Positions 53,131 through 64,000 are shown, counted from the stretch's first letter. The stretch: 64,000 nucleotides of DNA from Druceiella hillmani (GCA_039881145.1 JAYKKI010000016.1:7217001-7281000), one strand, 5' to 3'. Made by a program: numbers and translations. The notes: a model not told the origin generated them from the letters alone.

Positions 53131-55850
53131 TCTGAACATAAAAATAGAAACAAATTTTTATATTTCACAGCTGCCAAGCGTCTCATGACGGCTTGCATTG
53201 TTTTTGCTTTATTAGGATATACTATTTAAGGTGTAAGTGTTTCGGTCTCTAAATATCCTTAAATATCATTTTTAGGTGAAAGAGTTGTAAATAGAAATTT
53301 TTTTTGGAAACTTCCAATTTTTGACGAAAATGTAGCAGATAAAAGAGTAGCCCTTAACATTTTCTACAAAAAAGTTATATTGGATTTTTGCATAAAGTTA
53401 ACCATTTCGGAGATAAAGGCTGATAATGGTTAAAATTGCAAAAATGGGTTTTTAATTTTTTTTCTTGATTTAGTCAAAAATAACGAGTTAACTCTTAGCA
53501 CTTCCTGCAAAAAACGATTCTGCAATATCAAATTTTCACGACATCAACATTTCACCAACAATTAACGGTTTAGTTTTTTGCGATTTTTGGTCAGGAGATA
53601 TACATTGATAATCAAAATTATAGGTCTTGAAATGTGCTGAAAAATGATATTTTTACTTTTGTTAAATTACTTGTTTTATATGAAATTACCGGCAAAGTCA
53701 AGAATTTAGCAGTCATAAAATATTAATTTTCATCCATTCCCCCCTCATCCCTTCAGCATTCATACAATTATCGAACCATTTTTGTATTTGAAGATTAATT
53801 CAGAAGATGAGGTAAATTTACAGTGTGTCTTTGAAACTTTGTGCCAAAAATATTGTAAGAGAAAATATTATATAATACAATTTTAATATGAGTGCACTTT
53901 CCCCAAAAAATTTATAGTTTTCTGGAAAAATCACAAAATATATATTTTTGCCCACTTTTTCATCTTCAGAAAATATACGTAACAAAATTTAATTGTCGAA
54001 ATAGTCACACCTTTTTAAAAAGTCAGACCTTTTAAAGTCACAACTTTTAAAAATTGCACTCCAATAAAAGAAGAAAAATAATAAAATTTTCATACAATCA
54101 TCGATGAAGAATGTTAAAATTGGAATCTCACTTGTTTTCTAGAAGAATATGATCCGAATTACGCAATTTGATTAATTTAGAATTACGGTATTGTGAACTG
54201 TATTTAATTTGTAAATTTTTAAATTTCGCAAATAAATATAATTTTTTGCATTATCTCTAAGATTAGGATATAGATAATATCAATAGATTGATACTAATGA
54301 CACACTCCTGACACTCCAAACAAGCGAACAAATTTAATAGCCTACACTATTGCATACATATTTGCCTATCGGTATATGTATGTGTGTGTGCGTAAATTAA
54401 TGTAGGGTTGTCTGCAACGTGCAGGTAAAGAATATTTTGCATTACTTTGTATCGGTCTCGATCGTTGCGGGTAATCGCTCTTTCTAACCAATAGCGTCGA
54501 TCGAATGACTGTCTTGATAGCACGCTCGCGCTGGCGCAGTAACTTTGTTCTGGCGTGCACGTCTTTATTATTAGGCAATTGTAAAAATGTAATTATATAA
54601 ATAAATGTTTTTCACTATACATTTAATTCTGTGAAAGTGATTTGATAATAATAATATTAAGATAAAATTTGAAAAAAGATACTTAGTGTGGATTTTAGAA
54701 ACGAAATAAAATCGTAAATAAAAATAAATTTTGTTTATTCATAAATGGGATACACTGAAATATTTTCTTCGTTGTACTTTTGACTTGATTAGATTAGCTT
54801 CATGTGATATGTCAATAAACAAGAAAATAATGACCGACATTACAAGCATACGTTTTCCAACGACATCGCGTTCAATCAAACCAATGATTTTTAAGACGGG
54901 TTTTAAATTTAAAACTGCTCAGGAACATGTTTGTAGACACAAAATTATAGGTATTACCAAATATGTTAATGATACAAAACATAATTATTTACAACAAACA
55001 AAAAAAGGGAGACACAACAATCTCGCGTACCCTTGATCGTACCCGTTATCTGTGGGTGATATTAAAGTGACGGGGGGAGGTGAGTGTCGCTTCTTTACGC
55101 AGTAATAGTTACTGTTCTTCGCTAATGATGAGGCTTTTGTTTAATAAATTTTAATGCATCAAACATACCAAAGAACTAGAGAAAAGGGATTGTTATATAA
55201 CTTTTGGTTAGTTTCTCTCATTCTGTTAAAACTTCCGATGATATTACAATTGTTTAGCTACAAAAATATAGGCAATTAATAAATAAGTTAGCATTGAATA
55301 TTAACAGGAAATACCTACTTGGAAGTGAAAGTAAAATACATTAATAAACAAATATATTATTTATATAATCAATTTCCTTTGCTTCTTATATTTACTGAGA
55401 ATAATGCAGAAAGTTAAACATTTCTCCCTCTCATACGTATAATTGAATATCGTCGATGGCAATTATTGAAAATTAAAAATTACTATTTTCCTTTAAGTTC
55501 ATTTGCTTTTCCAGCTAATGGCATAAATATTTTATCTATTTTTTACTTAATTACGTTTCAGCAAAGTAAAACATCTCCATAAATTTATAGAGCAACGGCC
55601 AATTTGTAAATTTTGAAACTGTAAATTACTCAAATAACTTTTTAAAAAAAATATTTTTCTGGAGATAAAAAAATGTTTGAGCGCCAGCGTTACATTTTTA
55701 TCTAGTATTTTACAAGTAATTTCGTGACTGTCTTGAGTACTTAATCGTTAGATAGTAGGTAGATTAAATACACAGTCACTGTGCTGTGTAGTGCAAGAGG
55801 GTTCACTGGGGAGCAAGGGCAGGAGGGAGCAAGCTGGCCGGCCAGCACAG
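53131..55850. other. Non-coding DNA with a G+C-richer island
   Basis: 53131-54300 shows nothing. At 54400-54580 G+C rises (GGTCTCGATCGTTGCGGGTA, CCAATAGCGTCGATCGAATG, ACGCTCGCGCTGGCGCAG), with a 70-codon minus-strand frame lacking family features; it may be a promoter-like or repeat island. 55790-55850 is a G-rich stretch with the 14-bp palindrome GCTGGCCGGCCAGC (55833-55846) directly before the 65-bp array. Confidence 0.4.
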
Positions 55851-56305
55851 CATATTATGTCGATCGACATAAAAACTCTTTTCACCTGAAGGCAACAGAA
55901 GAATTTTATTTAAAGCATATTATGTCGATCGACATAAAAACTCTTTTCACCTGAAGGCAACAGAAGAATTTTATTTAATGCATATTATGTCGATCGACAT
56001 AAAAACTCTTTTCACCTGAAGGCAACAGAAGAATTTTATTTAAAGCATATTATGTCGATCGACATAAAAACTCTTTTCACCTGAAGGCAACAGAAGAATT
56101 TTATTTAATGCATATTATGTCGATCGACATAAAAACTCTTTTCACCTGAAGGCAACAGAAGAATTTTATTTAAAGCATATTATGTCGATCGACATAAAAA
56201 CTCTTTTCACCTGAAGGCAACAGAAGAATTTTATTTAATGCATATTATGTCGATCGACATAAAAACTCTTTTCACCTGAAGGCAACAGAAGAATTTTATT
56301 TAAAG
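55851..56305. repeat. 65-bp satellite array, seven near-identical units
   Basis: Units begin with CATATTATGTCGATCGACAT at 55851, 55916, 55981, 56046, 56111, 56176 and 56241, exactly 65 bp apart. The only difference seen is at the unit end, strictly alternating TTTAAAG and TTTAATG, so the real repeat is a 130-bp dimer. Every unit has the 18-bp palindrome TTATGTCGATCGACATAA. Confidence 0.98.
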
Positions 56306-56684
56306 AAATAGGAAATTGTATAAATGGATCTCTGAAATCCGACAACCTCTAAAGCCTCTTTTAATCGGAGCAGGTATATTCATTTTAACACAATTTTTGT
56401 GCTTGTAACACGAAGGAAAGCTTAAAACCACTATATGAAACCTTGTTGTGAAATTACAATTTTATCTTGCGACAGCGGCGACCTTTGACGGCGGCAACCT
56501 TTGACACTAAACCGGCTCCTTTGTGGGGTGTCGGCATACGCTTTGTGCCGGGCGGCGGTATTTTTTTAAAAAACGAATCTAAATAAATAGACAAATATAG
56601 TCGTCACTTCGTGAGTAGTTGTTATTTTCTCGCACGGAGCTTTTATTAATTTGTTTTGTTATCGTCGTGGCTTTTAACGTTTTT
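56306..56684. other. 5' flank of the hAT remnant
   Basis: Contains GCGACAGCGGCGACCTTTGA and GACGGCGGCAACCTTTGACA (a ~17-bp duplication), probably the 5' non-coding part of the element. No ORF. Confidence 0.4.
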
Positions 56685-58373
56685 ATGGATCCCAAAACGT
56701 GTAAAGTTGATAGCGAAAATAGGAAGTTCTTGACTGAGTGGGCTGAACATTATTGCTCTACGTCGCCTGAAAGACTTTAAGCTGTTCCAATTTGTCTCAT
56801 AATCAACAAAACTGTAGTTCTTGTTAAAAGTGCCAATTTAAAGTGACACTACGAAACAACTTATCAGAATTTTCATAAAACTTTTCCTCCGTGTAGTGAA
56901 ACTCGTCAAGAAAAACTTCAGGAATATTTAGGCTTCTTACAAAAAAATACGGTCTTAATAGTTGACTGTATGAGCGAGCAAGAAAATCTGCAGAAGCAGC
57001 GTTGCGTATGTGTTGGGCTTAATAAAAACAAAAAAAAAGTGAGATAGTAAAATAATATATGTGGCCGCTGCACTTCTTGAAAAGAAAAATGATATTTTTG
57101 ACCAAAATGTTGCCTGCTAACGATAAAAATAGTTTGCTCGGACTTCTTCAAAAGGCACCATAGCACTTGGTGAATTATATGAAATTGTTGATGAAGAAAA
57201 AATGTTTACTTTTCTGCAATTTTTAGACATTAAAAGTAAATTATTTTGGGAAGAATGGCTAGCAATATTACTGTTTAAGAGTAAGACTCGTGGAGAAGAT
57301 TTATTAAGACTTTTGATGACTTCATGGCGTAATCGAACATTAGTTATAATAAAATACATAATAGCATTTCTTTCAACTGACGTGGCTCCAGCTGTAATCG
57401 GTAAGGCAAAGGGATTAGTGAAGAAAATCAAGGATAATCATTCTGGGTTACAATGTCATCAGTGCATAATTCACAAGGTAGACCTTTGTGGAAAACGTAA
57501 TGCCACCCTGATAAAAGTAATTTACAGCTTGTCCAAGTTGATTAATTTAATGAGGTTACGTTTTTCTCTTCAGAACAGACAGTTCAAAGAGCTGATTTGT
57601 CTGAGTTTGATTCGGCGCATTCAGGCGTTTGAAAGTTTTTGGCAAATAAAAGAAGAAGTAATCTTCTTCTTAGACGACTTAGCACAAAAGAAGCAAGGAA
57701 GTATTTGAAGTTCCTAGCAAACGAACGCAATATGTTAACTATGTTTTTTTCTGAAAGACATTCTGACAGATTTAAATACGCTCAATGCCGAGCTAATTAA
57801 TATGTGATATGATAGAAAGTATATCTTCTTTGAAAAAGGTATTGTAAGTCAAGAATTTATTCACTTTCCAAGAATATAAGAATAATTCCGAAATAGACAT
57901 TGCAGTATTTTCAAATGCCATATCTGTTTATGTCAGGATCTTAGGAAGGAATTTCTAGCAAGTTTCCAAAATTTCGCAGAAATAGGGAAGATGTCGCGAT
58001 TCTTAAAATCGTCTTTTGAAGTTTCAATGAACTGATGTGGTTGCGAAGTTGTTCCGCCTTTATCCCAAATGAAATGACTTGCAGGAAACATTTCCTTGCA
58101 AACGCATAAAATTGCGTCAGCAGAAGAATTCTGGAGTAAACGTGTCCCAGAAAAATAAGGAAATTGCAAAAAATTGGCCATTTACCTGCCTTTTATGTTT
58201 ATTTCAAATATGTTTGTGAAATTTAAATTTCAAAAATAACTTTTGTGAAGATCCAGTATAACTTAGAATTAACGGTCCTCCATCTTGAAAATACTCTTCG
58301 CATAAGCTGCTTCCCGCATGAAACTGACTTTAAAAATCTGGCTCAAGACCTCAAATATAATTTGTCTCATTGA
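56685..58373 (+). pseudogene. hAT-type transposase pseudogene (GTF2IRD2/ZBED-like)
   Basis: It starts MDPKTCKVDSENRKFLTEWA at 56685. A decayed BED-like zinc finger follows (ICLI... HYETTYQNFH; at least one Cys replaced), then a broken part and a 168-codon open stretch (57202-57708) with DVAPAVIGKAKGLVKKI and CHQCIIHKVDLCGK, the DGAPAM and CxxHR-like blocks of this hAT branch. Near the 3' end AEEFWSKRVPEK and LHLENTLRISCFPHETDFKN match the C-terminal hAT dimerisation region, ending in TGA at 58373. At least several stops and frame changes are present. Family members domesticated in vertebrates include the GTF2IRD2 tail; here it is simply a dead transposon. Terminal repeats were not identified. 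Confidence 0.88.
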
Positions 58374-59297
58374 TTTTTGAGTATAACAATTATTTTACAT
58401 ATTATTTTATGAGAGAAAATTAAACCAAAAAATTTAGTAAGGAATATAAGTTTTGTTTCCTGGAGGTCGATAAAAAAGTATCCGTAGCCCACCTAAAATT
58501 ACTTGTCGATCCCTATTATATAATGTAGTCAAAAGTAACATATAGACTACTTTTAAACTCAATTTTCCATTTATGTTACCTGATTAATTAAGCAACAGTT
58601 TTCACAATGTTGCATTTTGATAGCCATTAAAAATGTTCTTTAATAATCTTGAGTAAATTGTGTGAGAATTGGGTATTTAGTTAACTTTTAAAAATTACAA
58701 CTGTTCTAAAACTGGTTTCATAAACCATAACTAAAAGTACCGGGTAATGGGAATGAAGAAAACATTCAGAAATCTTTAAAATTAACCAAATTACAAAGGT
58801 TTAAACTTAACGTTTATATACAGAGGATAAAATAAAATTGCGACATTATAATCAGTAATCTGAGAAAAAGATGATTTGGAAGCTAATAACTTACTCAAAT
58901 TTCAATATTTTTTTATAAACTTTACATTACTTGTTTTTAATTAACCTATGTATGCATGACGATTACTAAAAGCAGCAAAATTCACTCAATTATCTAGTGG
59001 TCATCACAAAATATTGGTGTAGACGTATTTTTTTGGTTAAATACATACTTGATTTAGCCAAATTTCGACTAGGAAAATAAGCTAAATGTCATTTATATTC
59101 GATTTTTATAACCGATGAGATATTGTTAACAACCGGAAAACTTCAATTGATAGATAACTTTGAATGTTTACTAGATACTATCGTAACATATTTAAGTTTA
59201 GTTGATCTTAGCTAAAAATATGTATTAAATTAATTATGTCGCAAATTTTCTATTTGTTTTAACCTAATATACACACGAAAATGGAAAATAGAATCGA
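58374..59297. other. Non-coding DNA
   Basis: No gene. The first 100 bases may still be transposon. Confidence 0.45.
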
Positions 59298-59311
59298 GCG
59301 CCATCTAGTAT
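59298..59311 (-). promoter_or_regulatory. CTCF-like motif
   Basis: Minus strand ATACTAGATGGCGC, 12 of 14 positions of CCASYAGRKGGCRS. Confidence 0.4.
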
Positions 59312-59657
59312 TGAAGTGGCAAAGTTTAATATTAAATTCATGTCAAGTTTCTTTTAAAGTTACCATCTAAGTTCATCCGACATTAAATCCATTGAATGGG
59401 AAATTGTAAACGTTCGTTAATATATTTAAAAGTATTCCGATGCGTTCTATGGAAGTAGATACAGTGTTTTTAAACTTATAGAGAGGTTGAGGGATTTTAA
59501 AGACGCAAACAAAACAATAAATAGCACCGAAATTCCGGCACGTCGACTTCTAATTTAACACAGCTTGCAGTAGCTAAGTATTTAGTAATAGAAGTCTCTT
59601 TTGTGCACCTAAATAAATGTTAACTTATAAAAAATATTATTGATTTCATTGACAAAA

Positions 59658-59851
59658 GAAATGTTTAAAAAAAAAACCACACGTCGTTTCGTTTTTGTTC
59701 TGTTCTTGACATATATCCTTTCATTGTCGGTCCGTAGCGCGATCAAAGCGATATATGATGAGATGAACGTAATATCTTATTCAGCCTTGAATAGTGAGGG
59801 ATGCGAGACTTATTTGTCAGAAACAAAAATCGAATATTCTGGTAATTTGAT
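59658..59851 (+). CDS. Possible first exon with signal peptide, unrecognised
   Basis: From the ATG at 59658 the frame gives MFKKKTTRRFVFVLFLTYIL followed by SLSVRSAIKAIYDEMN, a Cys-containing segment and KIEYSG. A basic start followed by a hydrophobic core resembles a signal peptide or anchor. ATTCTG|GTAATT near 59842 could be a donor. The upstream 200 bases are slightly richer in G+C and a CTCF-like motif lies 350 bp upstream. There is no family match and no partner exon, so this may be chance. Confidence 0.25.
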
Positions 59852-60276
59852 GTTATTCTTAATTTTTTTAAGTGGAAGTTCAGTTTAATATAACAAAATG
59901 TTTAAATGTAATTACGATTGAAAAATTGTTGAAAATAAAATTTATTTTGTCATTGAAAAATAAATTCTTTTTCCGTATTAAAGGGCCTGACAAATAAAAA
60001 CGTTTGTACACATACAAATATGTATATAATCAATATGTTGAAATATAAAATTTAAGTAATAGGTATGAAAAAAATTCATTTCATTTTGATGTATTTGTAC
60101 CAAAAAATTAGAAATACGCGCGTGAGTGATGATTATTATTAATATTATGTGATTTAAAATGTATTCATAAAGTGTCATAATTAGATATGAAGATTATTTA
60201 TAATAACTTTAAAGAAATTAATATTATTATGAGATATATTCGAAAATATTTAATATGAATTTTAAAACAAGTATTG

Positions 60277-60290
60277 CTGCCATCTATGGT
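60277..60290 (-). promoter_or_regulatory. Weak CTCF-like motif
   Basis: Minus strand ACCATAGATGGCAG, 11 of 14 positions. Confidence 0.25.
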
Positions 60291-60608
60291 CTATAGCCAA
60301 AACTGCTACATCAATTTTCGGACAGCGTTATTGAAATACTTATGTAAATTATTCGATAGAGGGAAGTAGACAGGAGAGTGTAGGTGACATTATGAACTCA
60401 TTACTGCTATTTAGCATCTCAGCTATTGATTTAAAAAGAATAACATTAAAGAAAAGAATCGTATTGGCCATAAAATACTATTGAATTTTTTATGTATATT
60501 TAACCTCTCAATTTTAAAGTCAGATAAAGTTAAAAAATTGAGATGAACTGACTAGCATTTGTATAGAGTACGAAATCCTGTAAATAATATGCGGGAAACG
60601 GGAAAATA

Positions 60609-60622
60609 GCGCCATCTAGTGG
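60609..60622 (-). promoter_or_regulatory. CTCF-like motif, full match
   Basis: Minus strand CCACTAGATGGCGC fits all 14 positions of CCASYAGRKGGCRS. CTCF is an insulator and architecture protein found in insects as well as vertebrates. Binding is not shown; the motif may instead be part of a dispersed repeat. Confidence 0.5.
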
Positions 60623-62767
60623 TTTAAGTCGTTGGTAAAATAATTCCACCGTTGTATGAAATTAAGTTAGGGAGATTTCCTATTAAATACTCATGTAAAT
60701 TATGTAAAAGGCCACCACATAATTTCGCAGAAAAACGATTAATTATATCAATCACTTAGATTACTTTCGTTTTATATTTTGGAGACTAATCCAAAAAAAA
60801 CATCTTACTGCACCAATTAATTAATATCTGTACATTCTTTGTATTGATGTTTTGGCCGCTTGGTTCATGAGTGGCGTTTCATTAAGAATTGTTAACTATA
60901 TGTTATGTCAAAAATAAAGGATTTAAAGTGTACGTATGGTTTTTAATATAATATTTGGTGAGAATTTAGTTAAATTAAAATGAATAGTCATATGTAGTCT
61001 TTCAAAATGACATATTAATATAGGAATAATTACACGAATTTTATTCTATACATTTTGGTAAAAATGTAATACTGTCTTTCTGAATTTTTTTTTAAATTTA
61101 TGTTGAAATCAGATATTGCAGGTTACTTTACATAGCAAGTATGAATGTTTAGTGGTATCATTTTGTATTAATTTGAGAGCGACATCTATTGTACTTCATA
61201 AAAAATATTACTACGTATACTCGTATGCGGTTTTAACTTCTGTAGTTAGTTTTTATATAGACTTATAGATGTCGGAATCATGACGACGTTAATGTCTAAC
61301 TTTGTTCTTTGTAATACGTGATTGCATTTTATCATTCTTAATAACTTGGTATGTGTATTATGATAATAGTATAAACGTTTTAAGATTTCAATACAATGTA
61401 GAGGTACAACGGAAGACAACATTTTTATTTTCGTTAGAAACGATCACATATTTCTGTGACTGCAATAATCGTATTCTATAAGGGAAGTTCTATACCCGAT
61501 AATAAATTACTACTACTAGGTTTTATATGTAATCATAAAGGGGCGTGATTCAATGCTCACGTTTATGTCGTACTTTAAAAATATCTTTTAACGTGATCGT
61601 TGTGGTCACCGTATTTTTTATGTCTAAGCTGTTGTGATAACTGTTGTGATAAGAAATAAAATTACATTAATGTTGCCATATGCGTGTATACATAAATGTA
61701 ATACTCCACTAAATTTTTTATTTTATTTATTCGTGCCAACACTTTCGCCTAAAGATTATACTGAAATGTTAAATTATTGTCTTAACGATAATAAGTTTAT
61801 ACGATCGACCGATTTATATTATTATATGATTGTATTTTTTTATGTTTTAACGTTAGTTCAGAATTAGTTACACTGAAAGAAGTAGTTAAATTAAAATAAA
61901 TAGTCAGGGTTATATTCGTACCTTATACAACTGCTTGTCCGTTCATCAAGTTTGTTTTAGTAGTTGTATGTTAATCATTATTATTTTTACAATTTAATTA
62001 ATAAATTAGTTTGAATTCAATTATTTTAATTATTGGAATAATTAAAATGTTCCTTAAAAACTATCTAATGGGGAATATGCTGCTGTTTTGTTTTTGATAA
62101 GCTAGTACATTTATTTAGTTGATATTAGTTACGTCTTATATAATTTTAAAACATCTTCCCCCTTATTTTTGATGGTTTTGCATACAAATATTACAAACGG
62201 GGATTTAAAAGATGTTTCTAATAATTATTCTGGATCATTAGCTTTCTAGATATAAATAAAATTGAATTGTCTGAGATTATAATATAAATATTTGTATCAA
62301 TTTTTCCTGCTAATTTACAAAATATTAAATTATAAATATCTGATTTTAGAATTTTCGTTCGTCTGTTTTCTGTGTAAGTGTTTGTATGAGTCAACGTCAG
62401 AAAAGGCTGAAAGTCGACGAATGATTTTTAACTTCCGTTTAATGATTTTCTATGTAGGATACAAACAATTGATTTTGTGCAAGAAACAACATGTTTTATA
62501 ATAAATATAAGTAATATATATATGTAATATACAACATGTATGTAATATACAACATGTTTTATATTTCACGTTAATTTCTCAAATGGTTCCGTAGAAAACC
62601 CATGAAAATGATTATTTATATTCTTTAAGCGACTGAAGGCGTACAAAGCTCAGAACGCGTAAGTATGTCTTTGCTTTCGGACGTGTCATTTGATAATAAT
62701 TTGTAATATTAAAAGTAACCTTAAGGAAAATTCAGTATCTTTGCAAAATAATATAATTTCATTAGGG

Positions 62768-62770
62768 CGA

Positions 62771-62853
<83 letters not shown>

Positions 62854-62862
62854 ATATATATA
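62768..62862. repeat. (TA)n microsatellite, interrupted
   Basis: About 95 bases of TA with single GT and TT interruptions. The Tyr-Ile-repeat frame across it is an artefact. Confidence 0.98.
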
Positions 62863-63505
62863 TTTCTTTTTTTTTATATTTTTATTGGCCTAAAAGTTTT
62901 TCATGGATAGAAAACATCGTGTTAAGTTATTCAAAAAATTTTAAAAATTATGACTTTTTTGAAAAATCTTTACTCCAGTCACGTAAATTTTTATCCCGCA
63001 GCCAATTTTTTTATTTGTTCTCAGCTTATACGAAAGTTTGAAATTTATGTTAATTTTTTTCTGTTCTCAAAAAATACATTTAAACAAAACCAATGTCGGA
63101 AAATCTGTAAAGCTAGACATTTGTTTATGATATGAAAAACTATACTAGGATATGGCGATAGTATTAAACAAAACATAGTAATGATGCAACTATTGCAACA
63201 TCTTCAGAAATTAACATCATATGCACTAAGTCACTAAATGTGAAATTTCTGCCATTATCGCAATTTTAGCAAAACTTAGTGTGTTTCTTTTCAAAAAGCA
63301 TTAATTCAACTCAGATTTAAATAATACGCAAATTAATGTATAGTAGCCTTAATATTATACTCAATATATGTTCAGGTAAAATGACGTAGACAGAGTGGAC
63401 TGATCTAGAGATAGTGCTTTTATCCTGTGCACGTATCAGAAAGAGAGCGACACATACTTTGTTATTGTTTAGAACTCGTTTGACTAGTTACCGGCCGGCA
63501 GTCAC
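62863..63505. other. Non-coding DNA
   Basis: Nothing recognised. Confidence 0.5.
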
Positions 63506-63694
63506 TTAAACTAACAATAAAGACACTCGGCAGTTATTGTTTGTTTGTTGCATGCATTCGTTATGTCTATTCAACAGTATTATTGATTTTCTTAACGATT
63601 TTGGCTTCTTTATGGGCTGATCATTACTCATCTGACTACTCGGTTTGTCTGACTTGAATTTTTCAGCCATAAGTACGGTAAAACACTTTCCCAA
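63506..63694 (-). CDS. Possible small ORF or gene start, unrecognised
   Basis: A 62-codon frame begins near an inverted repeat. An internal Met at about 63669 gives a more natural start, MAEKFKSDKPSSQMSNDQPI, followed by a Lys-rich stretch and NRHNECMQQTNNN. It is hydrophilic, Ser/Lys/Asn-rich and has no domain I recognise. It overlaps the arm of the hairpin at 63661-63752, which argues that it may belong to a repeat. Chance is a fair alternative. Confidence 0.2.
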   Translation of the reverse strand: MGKCFTVLMAEKFKSDKPSSQMSNDQPIKKPKSLRKSIILLNRHNECMQQTNNNCRVSLLLV

Positions 63695-63752
63695 TCGTAA
63701 TTAGGGATTGGGAAAGGTTTTGGGATTGGTCTGGCCGTACTTTTGGCTGAAA
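63661..63752. repeat. Nested hairpin near window end
   Basis: Outer arms TTTCAGCCATAAGTACGG (63661-63678) and CCGTACTTTTGGCTGAAA (63735-63752), one mismatch. Inner perfect arms CTTTCCCAATC (63686-63696) and GATTGGGAAAG (63706-63716). Confidence 0.9.
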
Positions 63753-63759
63753 ATCGTTA

Positions 63760-63921
63760 TAGCCTACGTACGCCCTACACACTTCGTGAATACGCCATTA
63801 TGAATTATTTTCATGGAGTTGCAAAAGGTCTTTGCGAGAAGCTGCCAGGCTCTGTCGCGAATTTGCTAAAAATCAATCAGGACCAGCAAACAGGTGCTTT
63901 CCGAAACATTGGATTTTTATG
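63760..63921 (+). CDS. Possible coding remnant near the window end
   Basis: In one frame the sequence reads RYSLRTPYTLREYAIMNYF, then HGVAKGLCEKLPGSVANLLK and INQDQQTGAFRNIG before TGA at 63919. The stretch is G+C-richer than the preceding 60 kb average and has protein-like amino-acid usage, but I recognise no family. It directly follows the hairpin at 63661-63752 and may be part of a transposon that continues past 64000, or an exon. Confidence 0.3.
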
Positions 63922-64000
63922 ATGTTACAAAATTCGATATTGAAAGGAGTGGTTCTTGGTTTTCGTGGTTGAGAATTTGGACGAGTTGACTGAGGCCGCC

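Larger units (their letters stand above)
59890..62767. other. Non-coding DNA around the CTCF-like cluster
   Basis: No repeat array or gene recognised. Short frames such as 61634-61867 and 62292-62501 are AT-rich and unbiased. Confidence 0.45.

Noticed and set aside
54731..55036. 101-codon + strand ORF
   Set aside because: No domain, no G+C rise over most of its length and no splice context; chance is adequate.
57117..57431. Minus-strand 104-codon ORF
   Set aside because: Antisense shadow of the hAT transposase segment.
62690..62893. ORF with Ile-Tyr repeats
   Set aside because: Microsatellite translation.
1..64000. tRNA genes
   Set aside because: I looked for GGTTCGAATCC-type B boxes with a matching acceptor stem and saw none; a tRNAscan run would be decisive.

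Overview
The window is AT-rich eukaryotic DNA (roughly 70% A+T by eye), most probably from an insect and plausibly from a moth or butterfly. The insect call rests on the gene content: a phospholipase B1-type GDSL lipase with long introns. It also rests on the repeats: fragments of a retroelement tail reading like 'CGGAACC...GAGTCCGACTCG...ACTTGGCCAG', which I associate with Lepidoptera, plus pogo/Tigger and hAT elements. No bacterial-style operon, CRISPR array, rRNA or convincing tRNA is visible.

The only well-supported host gene lies on the + strand and spans at least 14.3-52.0 kb. Four coding exons splice in matching phase: a signal-peptide exon (14548-14655), the exon with the nucleophile motif GDSL (23384-23651), a TLPNIL/GTGEY exon (39801-39970) and the GAND-block exon (51749-51974). 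They give about 257 residues of a secreted or lumenal GDSL phospholipase/esterase. The exon(s) with the catalytic Asp-x-x-His were not found, so the 3' end of the gene probably lies beyond the window. Introns of about 8.7, 16.1 and 11.8 kb are filled with repeats.

Layout: 1-14 kb is non-coding. It holds an irregular ~200-260 bp tandem repeat (4.0-4.75 kb), an eight-unit 165-bp satellite (5.75-7.03 kb), a pogo-type MITE (9.23-9.82 kb), a 53-bp satellite of about 30 units (11.08-12.73 kb) and a hAT-type MITE (13.58-14.18 kb) just upstream of the first gene exon. Intron 1 (14.66-23.38 kb) carries retroelement fragments, a 230-bp foldback element, a ~175-bp satellite interrupted by a TIR element, an unexplained minus-strand ORF and a 141-bp satellite. 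Intron 2 (23.65-39.80 kb) carries a decayed multi-copy transposon gene (25.4-27.1 kb), a ~160-bp satellite, a second foldback element and a 130-bp triplication whose units each contain a CAG|GT ratchet-like splice motif. Intron 3 (39.97-51.75 kb) carries the 16-17 kb satellite family again in opposite orientation, a nearly complete but dead Tigger/pogo element (41.8-43.6 kb) and a small foldback element (50.6 kb). After exon 4 come a 155-bp satellite, an inverted partner of a repeat from 22.7 kb, a nearly identical 65-bp array with an 18-bp palindrome in every unit (55.85-56.3 kb), a dead hAT transposase gene (56.7-58.4 kb) and a cluster of CTCF-like motifs (59.3-61.2 kb).

Most other long ORFs are low-complexity, repeat-derived or chance frames and were left out. 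Coordinates of repeat edges are by eye and may be off by some tens of bases; exon edges are more exact because reading phase fixes them.
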